Shown: positions 52,926 through 62,340 of the stretch, one piece after another
Numbering within the stretch: position 1 is the first letter of the stretch
Layout of the letters: every line of letters starts with the position of its first letter
DNA from: UBA1858 sp965227695
GTDB lineage: Bacteria; Pseudomonadota; Gammaproteobacteria; UBA4575
Direction of reading: 5' to 3'
DNA length: 64,000 nucleotides
Assembly: GCA_965227695.1 (NCBI GenBank)
Contig: OZ245760.1
Location: 310,001 to 374,000 of the forward strand
The notes under the pieces: model-generated
Told to the model about the DNA's origin: nothing
Seen by the model: the letters and a program-made list of their open reading frames with translations, nothing else
Database searches by the model: none
Program-made: the position numbers and the translations under genes

Positions 52926-54302
52926 ATGAGTACGGGTCAAATTATTGAAGTTATCGGCGCGGTTGTTGACGTGGAATTTCCATCTGGTCAGGTTCCAAAA
53001 GTGTATGACGCACTGAAGATAGATGACAAAGGACTAACCCTGGAAGTCCAACAACAGTTGGGCGACGGTGTTGTAAGAACCATTGTAATGGGTGCCTCTG
53101 AAGGACTGAAACGTGGACTTGCCGTGAGTAATACAGGACAGCCAATCAATGTCCCGGTTGGACCAAAAACACTTGGTCGAGTCATGGATGTTCTGGGAAC
53201 GCCAGTTGATAATGCTGGTGATATCGGAAATGAATCCACCATGCCAATTCACCGGCTGCCACCTACCTTTGAAGAACAGTCTGGCGGCAATGAATTATTA
53301 ACAACCGGCATTAAAGTAATCGATTTGTTATGCCCGTTTGCAAAAGGTGGAAAAATTGGTCTGTTTGGCGGAGCCGGTGTCGGAAAAACCGTGACAATGA
53401 TGGAGTTAATCAACAATATTGCCAAGGCTCATTCAGGACTGTCAGTATTTGCAGGAGTCGGAGAAAGAACCCGTGAAGGAAATGACTTCTATTATGAGAT
53501 GAAAGAAGCCGGTGTACTTGATAAAGTGGCAATGGTGTATGGTCAAATGAATGAACCACCGGGCAACCGACTGCGTGTGGCGCTGACCGGATTGACCATG
53601 GCCGAATATTTCCGGGATGAAGGGCGTGATGTTTTGATGTTTATTGATAATATCTATCGATACACCCTTGCTGGTACAGAGGTATCCGCGCTGCTAGGAC
53701 GTATGCCTTCAGCGGTAGGATATCAACCTACTTTGGCAGAAGAAATGGGTGTACTGCAGGAACGGATCACATCAACAAATACCGGTTCGATTACTTCAAT
53801 TCAGGCCGTTTACGTACCCGCGGATGATTTAACTGACCCGTCTCCGGCAACCACGTTTGCCCATCTGGATGCGACTGTGGTTTTGTCCAGGCAGGTGGCG
53901 GAATTAGGTATATATCCTGCGGTAGACCCTCTGGATTCAACCAGTCGACAGTTGGATCCGCTGGTTATTGGCGAAGAACATTACAATACGGCACGCGACG
54001 TTCAGAATACATTGCAGAAGTATCAGGAGCTTAAAGACATCATTGCGATACTCGGGATGGATGAGTTGTCTGAAGAAGATAAACAGGTAGTAAACCGTGC
54101 ACGAAAGATACAGAGATTCTTGTCGCAGCCATTTAGCGTCGCGGAAGTATTTACCGGCACACCGGGTGAACTCGTTCCATTAAATGAAACTGTTGCAAGT
54201 TTTAGAGCAATCGTTGATGGTGAGTATGATCATTTACCAGAACAGGCCTTCTACATGGCTGGAAATATTGATTCAGTCATCAAAAAAGCTGAAGAGCTAT
54301 AG
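52926..54302 (+). CDS. atpD: ATP synthase F1 subunit beta
   Basis: Catalytic subunit that makes ATP, 458 residues. Walker A is GGAGVGKTVTMMELINN near residue 150, the catalytic glutamate lies in GVGERTREGNDFY, and the DNIYRYTLAGTEVSALLGRMPS block is unchanged from other bacteria. A GAGGAA ribosome site precedes the start. The stop is 5 bases before atpC. Confidence 0.99.
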   Translation: MSTGQIIEVIGAVVDVEFPSGQVPKVYDALKIDDKGLTLEVQQQLGDGVVRTIVMGASEGLKRGLAVSNTGQPINVPVGPKTLGRVMDVLGTPVDNAGDIGNESTMPIHRLPPTFEEQSGGNELLTTGIKVIDLLCPFAKGGKIGLFGGAGVGKTVTMMELINNIAKAHSGLSVFAGVGERTREGNDFYYEMKEAGVLDKVAMVYGQMNEPPGNRLRVALTGLTMAEYFRDEGRDVLMFIDNIYRYTLAGTEVSALLGRMPSAVGYQPTLAEEMGVLQERITSTNTGSITSIQAVYVPADDLTDPSPATTFAHLDATVVLSRQVAELGIYPAVDPLDSTSRQLDPLVIGEEHYNTARDVQNTLQKYQELKDIIAILGMDELSEEDKQVVNRARKIQRFLSQPFSVAEVFTGTPGELVPLNETVASFRAIVDGEYDHLPEQAFYMAGNIDSVIKKAEEL

Positions 54303-54307
54303 TAGAT

Positions 54308-54727
54308 ATGGCGAACTCAATGCATTTAGATATCGTTAGTGCAGAAACTGAAATATTTTCAGGGACCGTGAACGCGGTAATTGCACCTGCTATTGTTGGA
54401 GATGTCGGGATATTTCCACAACATACCCCTTTAATAACCCGTTTAAAACCCGGAGAATTAAAGATTGAAATTGAGGGTGAAGAAGACCGGTTCATATATG
54501 TGTCTGGAGGCATGCTGGAAGTACAGCCGGATGTAGTGACTGTACTGTCAGATACCGCAATCCGCGCTGAAGATCTGGATGAAAGTATGGCATTGGAGGC
54601 CAAGCAAAAGGCAGAAGAATCACTCAAAGACAAGCAGTCTGAAATTGATAGTGCACGCGCACTGGCTGAACTGGCAGAAGCAGCCGCTCAACTGCGTTTA
54701 ATCGAGAAAATGCGAAGAAGCAGATAG
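54308..54727 (+). CDS. atpC: ATP synthase F1 subunit epsilon
   Basis: Rotor subunit and inhibitor of ATP hydrolysis, 139 residues: an N-terminal beta sandwich (HLDIVSAETEIFSG; GDVGIFPQHTPLITRLKPG; YVSGGMLEVQPD) and a two-helix C-terminus with ALAELAEAAAQLRLIEKMRR. It is the last gene of the operon; a strong terminator follows 35 bases after the stop. Confidence 0.97.
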   Translation: MANSMHLDIVSAETEIFSGTVNAVIAPAIVGDVGIFPQHTPLITRLKPGELKIEIEGEEDRFIYVSGGMLEVQPDVVTVLSDTAIRAEDLDESMALEAKQKAEESLKDKQSEIDSARALAELAEAAAQLRLIEKMRRSR

Positions 54728-54761
54728 TAGATAGAAGACAGTTTTGAGATAAATTGAAGAT

Positions 54762-54788
54762 AAAGGCAGCCAAATGGCTGCCTTTTTC
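54762..54788 (+). terminator. Rho-independent terminator of the atp operon
   Basis: GGCAGCC (54765-54771), loop AAAT, GGCTGCC (54776-54782), then TTTTT. Flanking AAA and TTT extend the stem. It separates the atp operon from glmU and is the clearest intrinsic terminator in the window. Confidence 0.93.
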
Positions 54789-54871
54789 ATTTTTATGTAA
54801 AGGTAACTAGTTCAAAATATAAATCAGGAATATAGTATAACCTTCTATCTTTATTGAAACTTATCCATGAT

Positions 54872-56242
54872 ATGTCTTTGAACGTCGTTATTTTAGCTGC
54901 CGGACAGGGCACGCGAATGAAAAGCAAACTACCCAAAGTACTTCACCAGGTCGGGGGTAGAACAATGCTGGCACATACTGTTGCCACAGCCGAGCAGTTA
55001 GGGGCCAATAGAATCATAGTAGTGTATGGCCATGGTGGTGAACGGGTAAGATCATCGATTGATAATAGTAAAATCGAGTGGGTCGAACAGGCCCAGAGGT
55101 TAGGGACCGGCCATGCGGTTCAGCAGGCGATCCCATACTTTGATGCAACTGAAGATGAAAGAATAATCATCCTCTATGGTGATGTCCCTCTGGTGACGCA
55201 TAGCACTCTGGAAAAATTAACAAGAGCTCAAAAGCCAGGATCAATAGCGATATTAACAACAATAATGCCAGACCCTACTGGATACGGACGGATTGTAAGA
55301 AATAAACATCAGCATGTAGAGGCAATTATTGAAGAAAAGGATGCCAGTGAAAAGATCAGGGCGATTGATGAAATCAATACCGGAATACTCTGTGCCTCAT
55401 CACAAAGCCTGATTAAATGGCTGGGACAAATAGATAATAACAACCAACAAAAAGAATACTACCTGACAGATTGTATAGCACTGGCAGTTGAGGATGGTAA
55501 AGAGGTGGAAGCCGTTATTTGTCAGGATAAATCCGAAGTAATTGGCGTGAATAGTTGCATGCAGCTGGCAGAAGTTGAAAAGATATACCAACAGCGTCAG
55601 CGTAAAATATTAATGGACAATGGCGTCACGTTGCGGGACCCCGGCAGTATTTATGTGGAAGGGCAGACTGAAACAGGTAGCGATATAGTGATCGAGCCAG
55701 GAGTAAAGTTTAAAGGGCGTGTAAAAATTGGTGACGATGTCTCGATAGGTATGAACAGTATCATTATCAATAGCGAAATCGGGAGTGGAACGGTAATACA
55801 TCCAAATTCAGTAATTGAGCATTCAAACATCGGTGAAAAATGTGAAATAGGTCCTTTTGCAAGAGTACGACCCGATACAGAATTAGCCAGCCAGGTGAAA
55901 ATTGGCAATTTCGTAGAGATAAAAAAATCAAAAATAGCAACAGGCAGTAAAGTAAACCATCTAAGTTATATTGGTGATGCAACTATTGGTGAAACGACGA
56001 ATATAGGAGCAGGGACAATCTGTTGTAATTATGATGGGGCAAATAAACATAAAACCGAAATAGGCAATAATGTATTCATTGGATCTGATACACAATTAGT
56101 GGCGCCGGTAAAAATAAGTGATGGTGCCACCATAGGTGCAGGGTCGACAATCACTCGTGATGTTCCCGCGGGTAAATTGACTCTCTCAAGAAATCAGCAG
56201 AAAACAATTGAAGACTGGCAACGGCCAGTTAAACAAAAATAA
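54872..56242 (+). CDS. glmU: Bifunctional UDP-GlcNAc pyrophosphorylase / GlcN-1-P acetyltransferase
   Basis: Makes UDP-N-acetylglucosamine for peptidoglycan and LPS. From the ATG at 54872 it has 456 residues, the E. coli length; a TTG at 54854 adds six residues and is less likely. The uridyltransferase motif LAAGQGTRMKSKLPKVLHQV is at residues 8-27. From about residue 250 hexapeptide repeats form the left-handed beta-helix acetyltransferase, including the RPDTEL and SYIGDATIGE segments. glmS follows after 23 bases. Confidence 0.97.
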   Translation: MSLNVVILAAGQGTRMKSKLPKVLHQVGGRTMLAHTVATAEQLGANRIIVVYGHGGERVRSSIDNSKIEWVEQAQRLGTGHAVQQAIPYFDATEDERIIILYGDVPLVTHSTLEKLTRAQKPGSIAILTTIMPDPTGYGRIVRNKHQHVEAIIEEKDASEKIRAIDEINTGILCASSQSLIKWLGQIDNNNQQKEYYLTDCIALAVEDGKEVEAVICQDKSEVIGVNSCMQLAEVEKIYQQRQRKILMDNGVTLRDPGSIYVEGQTETGSDIVIEPGVKFKGRVKIGDDVSIGMNSIIINSEIGSGTVIHPNSVIEHSNIGEKCEIGPFARVRPDTELASQVKIGNFVEIKKSKIATGSKVNHLSYIGDATIGETTNIGAGTICCNYDGANKHKTEIGNNVFIGSDTQLVAPVKISDGATIGAGSTITRDVPAGKLTLSRNQQKTIEDWQRPVKQK

Positions 56243-56265
56243 TGATGAAGTAAGGAGACTTAATC

Positions 56266-58095
56266 ATGTGTGGCATCGTTGGCGCAATCTCAAAGAGAGA
56301 TGTATCAGATATACTTCTGGAAGGGTTAAAACGTCTGGAGTATCGGGGATATGATTCTGCTGGAATGGCAATACTCAATAAAGGTCTTCTTGAAAGAATT
56401 CGGCGCCCGGGAAAAGTATCAGAGCTTGGAAGTGCGCTGAAAGAGTCGAAACTCGGAGGTATTGTGGGGATCGCACATACACGCTGGGCGACACATGGTA
56501 TCCCTTCTGAATATAACGCACATCCACATATATGTAATGGCCGGGTCGCCATCGTTCATAACGGAATAATTGAAAACTATCAGCAGTTACGGGAACAACA
56601 GTCTAAAGCAGGGTTTAGGTTCACATCCGATACAGACACCGAGGTAATCGCACACCAGATTGTATATTATCTGGAACAGGGTGAATCACTTTTCCACGCT
56701 GTTCAAAATACAGTGAAAGACCTTAAGGGGGCCTACGCACTTGGCGTGATAGACAGGACCGATGAAGAAAGAATTATTGCAGCACGCAGTGGCAGTCCAC
56801 TTGTCATTGGTGTTGGTGAAAATGAAAATTTTATTGCATCGGATGTACAGGCGTTACTCAAGGAGACGCAAAAATTCATATATCTTGAAAATGGCGATAT
56901 CGCTGAAATAACGCGTGATAAAATTTCAATTTTCGATTTGAACGGCCAATTTGTAGAAAGGGAAATTAAATCGAGCAGCCAAAATTCAGATGCCGCAGAA
57001 AAAGGAGAGTTCCCCCATTACATGCTCAAAGAAATTTATGAGCAGCCCCGCGCGATCGCAGATACCCTGGAAGGACGCGTGCTAAATGGCAGGGTGATGG
57101 ATGAAATCCTTGGCCCAAAATCCAAACATATATTAGACAGGGTTCAATCGGTACAGATAATCGCATGTGGCACAAGCTACCACGCGGGACTGGTTGCCAA
57201 ATACTGGTTTGAAGAAATTGCAGGGATTCACTGCCATGTTGAGGTTGCAAGCGAATTTAGATACCGCAAGCATGTAGTCAGACCTGGAACTTTATTTGTT
57301 ACCATATCGCAGTCAGGTGAAACCGCTGACAGTCTTGCTGCATTGCAGCAGGCGAGTTCAGAAAACTACGTTGGATCGCTGGTAATCTGTAATGTCCCTG
57401 AAAGTTCGCTGGTACGTGAATCCGATCTTGTTTTAATGACACATGCAGGGCCTGAGATTGGCGTAGCATCCACGAAAGCATTTACAACACAACTTGTTGC
57501 TCTGATGATGCTGGTGATTCTTGTTGGCCGGCGCAATGGGCTGCATCCTGAAATGGAAAAAATTCTGGTTGAGCAGCTTCTAAATTTACCAGTAAGAATC
57601 AATAAAGCACTTGCCCTGAATGACTCTATAAAACAACTGGCGGAGTTATATAAAGACAAGAATCATGCGCTGTTTCTCGGCAGAGGTTCACATCATCCAA
57701 TCGCGATGGAAGGTGCATTAAAGCTTAAAGAAATATCATATATCCATGCTGAAGCGTACGCTGCCGGTGAATTAAAGCACGGACCCATTGCATTGGTCGA
57801 TGCACAAATGCCAGTTATTACGGTAGCCCCTAATAACGAACTACTTGAAAAACTCAAATCCAATATAGAAGAGGTACGGGCACGGGGCGGGGAAATGCAT
57901 GTTTTTGCGGATGCAGGGTGTGCATTTAAATCTGATGAAACAATGCAACTGATAGAGCTGGATGCCCCTGAGAATGCTGTTGCACCGATTATCTTTACAA
58001 TTCCACTTCAATTACTTTCATATCATGTTGCTGTTTTAAAAGGAACAGATGTTGATCAGCCGCGGAATCTGGCAAAATCCGTGACAGTTGAGTAA
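56266..58095 (+). CDS. glmS: Glutamine-fructose-6-phosphate aminotransferase
   Basis: First step of hexosamine synthesis, giving glucosamine-6-phosphate. The 609 residues include the N-terminal glutaminase with nucleophile Cys2 (MCGIVGA) and two SIS domains (IACGTSYHAGLVAKYW and ALFLGRGSHHPIAMEGALKLKEISYIHAEAY). The ending LAKSVTVE is canonical. It forms a probable glmUS operon with glmU. No glmS ribozyme is expected in this group, and none was seen in the short spacer. Confidence 0.98.
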   Translation: MCGIVGAISKRDVSDILLEGLKRLEYRGYDSAGMAILNKGLLERIRRPGKVSELGSALKESKLGGIVGIAHTRWATHGIPSEYNAHPHICNGRVAIVHNGIIENYQQLREQQSKAGFRFTSDTDTEVIAHQIVYYLEQGESLFHAVQNTVKDLKGAYALGVIDRTDEERIIAARSGSPLVIGVGENENFIASDVQALLKETQKFIYLENGDIAEITRDKISIFDLNGQFVEREIKSSSQNSDAAEKGEFPHYMLKEIYEQPRAIADTLEGRVLNGRVMDEILGPKSKHILDRVQSVQIIACGTSYHAGLVAKYWFEEIAGIHCHVEVASEFRYRKHVVRPGTLFVTISQSGETADSLAALQQASSENYVGSLVICNVPESSLVRESDLVLMTHAGPEIGVASTKAFTTQLVALMMLVILVGRRNGLHPEMEKILVEQLLNLPVRINKALALNDSIKQLAELYKDKNHALFLGRGSHHPIAMEGALKLKEISYIHAEAYAAGELKHGPIALVDAQMPVITVAPNNELLEKLKSNIEEVRARGGEMHVFADAGCAFKSDETMQLIELDAPENAVAPIIFTIPLQLLSYHVAVLKGTDVDQPRNLAKSVTVE

Positions 58096-58149
58096 TTTCA
58101 CTTAGATCGCACGAATTGTAATTACTAATAACTGATAGCTTAACTAAAT

Positions 58150-59583
58150 ATGTCCATTGGAAAAGCAGTTTCGAGCTCAGTGCGATGGATGGTTGGAATG
58201 CGCGTAATAAGCCAAGTTTTTACTTGGGCTGCCACGTTGATAGTAATTAGACTTCTCTCGCCTGAAGATTACGGCTTGATGGCCCTAGCATATGTAGTTA
58301 TTGGGCTTTTAGATATTCTTGATGATATGGGCTTAGCGTCAGCGATAGTCAATAAAAAAGAGTTAACAGATAACTTTGTTCAAAAGATATTTGGTATGCT
58401 CTTTATATTCAACACCGGCTTCTATGTACTATTATTTTTATCTGCTCCACTGGTTGCTAATTTCTTCGATGATCAAAGATTATCAATTATTATCCAAGTC
58501 TTAGGGTTGCAAACTATAATAAGGATATTTTTTTATATTCCAAACGCGCTTATGCGTCGAAATATGGAATTTAAAAGTGTGTCCCTCATTAAATTTTCTG
58601 CTGTATTATCACAGAGCATTATAATTTTATTTTTTGCATATCAAGGCTATGGTGTATGGTCATTAGTATATGGTGGGCTAGTTTATAGTATCGTTCAAAC
58701 GATAGGATCAATGGCGCTTTCACACTATTTTCGATTACCCGTTTTTTCATTTAAAGGGATTAGTGGAGCACTGAGCTTTGGAGGATTGATCACAGCACAC
58801 AGGCTCCTGTACTATTTTTACGCATCTGCGGATGCAGTTGTTTTAGGCAAGATATCTGGTCAGAAATCATTAGGCTATTATGCAGTGGCCAACCAAATTG
58901 CAAGTCTGCCTATCGATAAGTTTATGATGATTCTAAATGAAGTTGGTTTTTCTGCATTTTCAACTATTCAGGAGGACCAACGAAAGATGAATGATCTTTT
59001 ATGTAAAGCAGTGCGGTTGCTCGGTATAGTCGTATTTCCAGTTTTTATGGGTGTGTCGTGTACTGCGCCGGAGCTAGTCGAGGTAATATTGGGTGATAAA
59101 TGGATGCCGGTTGCAACACCTTTACAAATAATTAGTGCTGTAATGGCGCTAAAAATGATGAATATTACAGATCCACTATTGTTCGCCATTGGCCGCCCGG
59201 ATATTGGAGTAAAGGCTTTAGCTATTGGGTGTGTGATTATGCCGGTTGCTTTCTATATAGGGGCACATTGGGGAGCAGTTGGCGTAGCTTTTGCCTGGTT
59301 AGTCGCATATCCGCCGTATTTCTGTATTGCAATGAAGTTTGTTCTTAGAACAATAGGAATGAGGTTAACTACTTATATTCGCGAATTCATATATCCAGCC
59401 GTATTTAGTGGTATTATGTATCTCGCGGTGACTTTGGTTAGAGAAGTTATAAGCCCACATTTGAACAATACTGTATTAGAATTGATAGTGCTGGTATTTG
59501 TTGGGGTGCTGACGTACACCACACTAGTGCTATTGTTTCAAAGGGATGCTTTAAAACAACTATTCTCTATGGTTAGATACTGA
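58150..59583 (+). CDS. Polysaccharide (PST/Wzx-type) flippase
   Basis: Integral membrane protein of 477 residues with about 12-14 hydrophobic helices, of the MOP exporter superfamily that moves lipid-linked oligosaccharides across the inner membrane. The N-terminus (RLLSPEDYGLMALAYV) and the middle ADAVVLGKISGQKSLGYYAVANQ segment resemble WzxC and RfbX-like lipopolysaccharide exporters. No glycosyltransferase or polymerase gene is next to it. The coding sequence is visibly more AT-rich (many ATA, TTA, AGA and TTT codons) than glmS or aceE. It probably arrived by transfer, but that is an inference. Substrate unknown. Confidence 0.85.
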   Translation: MSIGKAVSSSVRWMVGMRVISQVFTWAATLIVIRLLSPEDYGLMALAYVVIGLLDILDDMGLASAIVNKKELTDNFVQKIFGMLFIFNTGFYVLLFLSAPLVANFFDDQRLSIIIQVLGLQTIIRIFFYIPNALMRRNMEFKSVSLIKFSAVLSQSIIILFFAYQGYGVWSLVYGGLVYSIVQTIGSMALSHYFRLPVFSFKGISGALSFGGLITAHRLLYYFYASADAVVLGKISGQKSLGYYAVANQIASLPIDKFMMILNEVGFSAFSTIQEDQRKMNDLLCKAVRLLGIVVFPVFMGVSCTAPELVEVILGDKWMPVATPLQIISAVMALKMMNITDPLLFAIGRPDIGVKALAIGCVIMPVAFYIGAHWGAVGVAFAWLVAYPPYFCIAMKFVLRTIGMRLTTYIREFIYPAVFSGIMYLAVTLVREVISPHLNNTVLELIVLVFVGVLTYTTLVLLFQRDALKQLFSMVRY

Positions 59584-59602
59584 AGACTGTTGTCATGGGA
59601 TC

Positions 59603-59631
59603 TTGAAACCCCGTCTGTATATCTTTATGTT
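59603..59631 (+). promoter_or_regulatory. Probable sigma-70 promoter for aceE
   Basis: TTGAAA (59603-59608) and TATGTT (59626-59631) are 17 bases apart; five and four of six consensus matches respectively. Transcription would begin near 59638, 23 bases before the aceE start, with a GAGGAG ribosome site at 59647-59652. Confidence 0.5.
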
Positions 59632-59660
59632 TCAATATCTGTAATTGAGGAGCGTTATAA

Positions 59661-62321
59661 GTGACCAAGCGACCCGAAATAGAAGATGATGAAGTCCAGG
59701 AGTGGGTACAGGCACTGCATGACATCCTGGAGCATGCAGGTGATAGCAGAGCCCATCACATTATAGAAACACTAATCACTGAAGCCCGCCGAGCGGGTGT
59801 CAATCTTCCATTTAAAACAACCACGCCATACATCAATACAATAGAGTCCTCAGACGAAGAGAGATTGCCAGGGGATCCGGCTCTTGAGCATAGAGTACGC
59901 TCGCTGGAGCGATGGAATGCACTGGCGATGGTTGTTCAGGCTGGTAAGTACAATAGTGACCTTGGTGGCCACATTTCTACATACGCTTCTGCGGCAACAT
60001 TATATAGTGTTGGATTCAATCATTTTTTTCGAGGTCAAGGCGACGATAATAATGGCGATCTGGTCTATTTTCAGGGCCATGCTTCCCCTGGGATATATGC
60101 GCGCGCATACCTGGAAGGCAGGCTAACAGAAGAACAATTAAAGCATTTTCGACGTGATATCGATGGCCAGGGACTAACATCCTATCCACATCCGTGGATT
60201 ATGCCCGATTTTTGGCAGTTCCCTACAGTATCGATGGGACTGGGTCCGATTACCGGAATATACCAGGCGCGTTTTATGAAATATCTGAATGACCGGCAGC
60301 TCAAAGCTGAATCAGGTCGAAAAGTATGGGTATTTGCCGGCGATGGAGAAATGGATGAGCCTGAATCGCTGGGAGCGATTTCGCTGGCAGCCAGAGAAAA
60401 CCTGGACAACCTGATTTTTGTTGTCAATTGTAACCTGCAAAGGCTGGACGGTCCGGTAAGGGGCAATGGCAAAATAATACAAGAGCTTGAAGCGGTATTT
60501 AGGGGCGCTGGCTGGAATGTTATAAAACTGATTTGGGGATCAAACTGGGATGCGCTATTTGAAAAAGACAGCACTGGTATTTTATTGAAGCGTATGGAAG
60601 AAGCCCTCGATGGTGATTACCAGAATTATCGTGCAAAAGGCGGCAGCTACACACGTGAACACTTTTTTGGCAAGTATCCCGAGCTTGAAGCCATGGTTGC
60701 TAAGATGACGGATGAAGACATATGGCGGTTAAATCGTGGGGGCCATGATCAGCAGAAGGTGTACGCGGCTTATGCCGCAGCAGTTAAACACAAGGGACAA
60801 CCCACGGTTATTCTTGCCAAGACAGTCAAAGGCTATGGACTTGGTAAAAGCGGTGAGAGTCTTAATATTGCGCATTCAATGAAAAAACCATCCATTGAAT
60901 CCATTCGCGCACTAAGGGATCGCTATCAAATTCCAATTCCTGATGACGAACTTGAAAATGTCCCATTTTATAAACCAGCGGAATCATCACCAGAGATTAA
61001 ATTTATAAAACAGTGTCGTGAAAAACTTGGCGGTGCGATACCTGAACGTGATGCTAATGCCAGGATAGAATCGTTTAAGGTGCCTGGTTTTGAGGTCCTG
61101 AGTAAACTGGTAGAAGATAGTGGAGAACGTGAATATTCCACCACAATGACTTTTGTAAGAATCCTGACCACGCTTACAAGACAGCCGGAAATAGGTAAAT
61201 ATATTGTACCCATCGTGCCTGATGAGGCGAGAACCTTTGGTATGGAAGGGATGTTTCGAACGACGGGCATTTATTCACGTAAGGGACAATTATATGACCC
61301 TGTCGATGCCAATGAAATTATGGTTTACCGTGAAGATAAAGCAGGACAGATTCTGCAGGAAGGCATAAATGAAGCGGGTGCGATGTCATCCTGGATCGCA
61401 GCTGCCACATCATACAGCAATCATGGTACAGGAGTCGTACCATTTTATATTTTCTATTCCATGTTTGGTTTTCAGAGAGTTGGTGATCTTGCATGGTTAG
61501 CGGCTGATAGCCATGCCCGCGGGTTCCTGATAGGAGCAACTGCAGGCAGAACAACTCTTGCAGGAGAAGGCCTCCAGCACCAGGACGGGCATAGCCATGT
61601 GATGGCTAATTTGATTCCAAACTGCCGAAGTTATGACCCGGCTTTTGGGTATGAGCTGGCAATTATTATTCATGACGGCCTGCTTCGTATGTATCAAAAG
61701 CAGGAAGACTGCTTTTACTACATCACGGTAATGAATGAGAATTATCAACACCCGCCAATGCCACGAGGAGTAGAGCAGGGTGTAATAAAAGGCATGTATT
61801 TACTGCAACAGGGAAGCTCAAGTGATAAAAGAGTACAGCTATTAGGTAGCGGCACAATACTGCGAGAAGTGATTAAAGCTGCAAACGCCCTTGAAACGGA
61901 ATATCAGGTGAGTGCAGATGTCTGGAGCGTGACAAGCTTTAATGAGCTTTACCGTGATGGTATGGACACAAACCGATGGAATATGCTGCATCCTGGTGAA
62001 CCGCGAAAAATCTCTTATGTAGAACAGTGTTTGTCATCATCTGCTGGGCCGGTGATCGCGGCAAGTGATTATGTGAAATTATACGCTGACCAAATCCGTT
62101 CTTTAGTTCCTGCCCAATACATAGTTCTAGGGACAGATGGATTTGGGCGAAGTGATACAAGAGAACAACTAAGAAATTATTTTGAAGTGAATTATAAATA
62201 TATTGTTGTGGCCGCACTGTCAGAATTAGCCCTGCTTGGACAGGTAGAGAAGGAAGAAGTATTACGCGCCATAAAGAAATACAAGATAGATACAGAATCA
62301 CTTAATCCATTATATCGATAA
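59661..62321 (+). CDS. aceE: Pyruvate dehydrogenase E1 component (homodimeric)
   Basis: Thiamine-diphosphate enzyme decarboxylating pyruvate and passing the acetyl group to the lipoyl domain of E2. It has 886 residues and a GTG start with a strong GAGGAG site. It is the homodimeric gammaproteobacterial type. The TPP motif begins GDGEMDEPES near residue 230; other blocks are QGHASPGIYARAYLEGRL and GRTTLAGEGLQHQDGHSH. aceF follows after 19 bases. lpd is not found by the window end. Confidence 0.98.
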   Translation: MTKRPEIEDDEVQEWVQALHDILEHAGDSRAHHIIETLITEARRAGVNLPFKTTTPYINTIESSDEERLPGDPALEHRVRSLERWNALAMVVQAGKYNSDLGGHISTYASAATLYSVGFNHFFRGQGDDNNGDLVYFQGHASPGIYARAYLEGRLTEEQLKHFRRDIDGQGLTSYPHPWIMPDFWQFPTVSMGLGPITGIYQARFMKYLNDRQLKAESGRKVWVFAGDGEMDEPESLGAISLAARENLDNLIFVVNCNLQRLDGPVRGNGKIIQELEAVFRGAGWNVIKLIWGSNWDALFEKDSTGILLKRMEEALDGDYQNYRAKGGSYTREHFFGKYPELEAMVAKMTDEDIWRLNRGGHDQQKVYAAYAAAVKHKGQPTVILAKTVKGYGLGKSGESLNIAHSMKKPSIESIRALRDRYQIPIPDDELENVPFYKPAESSPEIKFIKQCREKLGGAIPERDANARIESFKVPGFEVLSKLVEDSGEREYSTTMTFVRILTTLTRQPEIGKYIVPIVPDEARTFGMEGMFRTTGIYSRKGQLYDPVDANEIMVYREDKAGQILQEGINEAGAMSSWIAAATSYSNHGTGVVPFYIFYSMFGFQRVGDLAWLAADSHARGFLIGATAGRTTLAGEGLQHQDGHSHVMANLIPNCRSYDPAFGYELAIIIHDGLLRMYQKQEDCFYYITVMNENYQHPPMPRGVEQGVIKGMYLLQQGSSSDKRVQLLGSGTILREVIKAANALETEYQVSADVWSVTSFNELYRDGMDTNRWNMLHPGEPRKISYVEQCLSSSAGPVIAASDYVKLYADQIRSLVPAQYIVLGTDGFGRSDTREQLRNYFEVNYKYIVVAALSELALLGQVEKEEVLRAIKKYKIDTESLNPLYR

Positions 62322-62340
62322 TAATATTGCTTTTCTGGAT

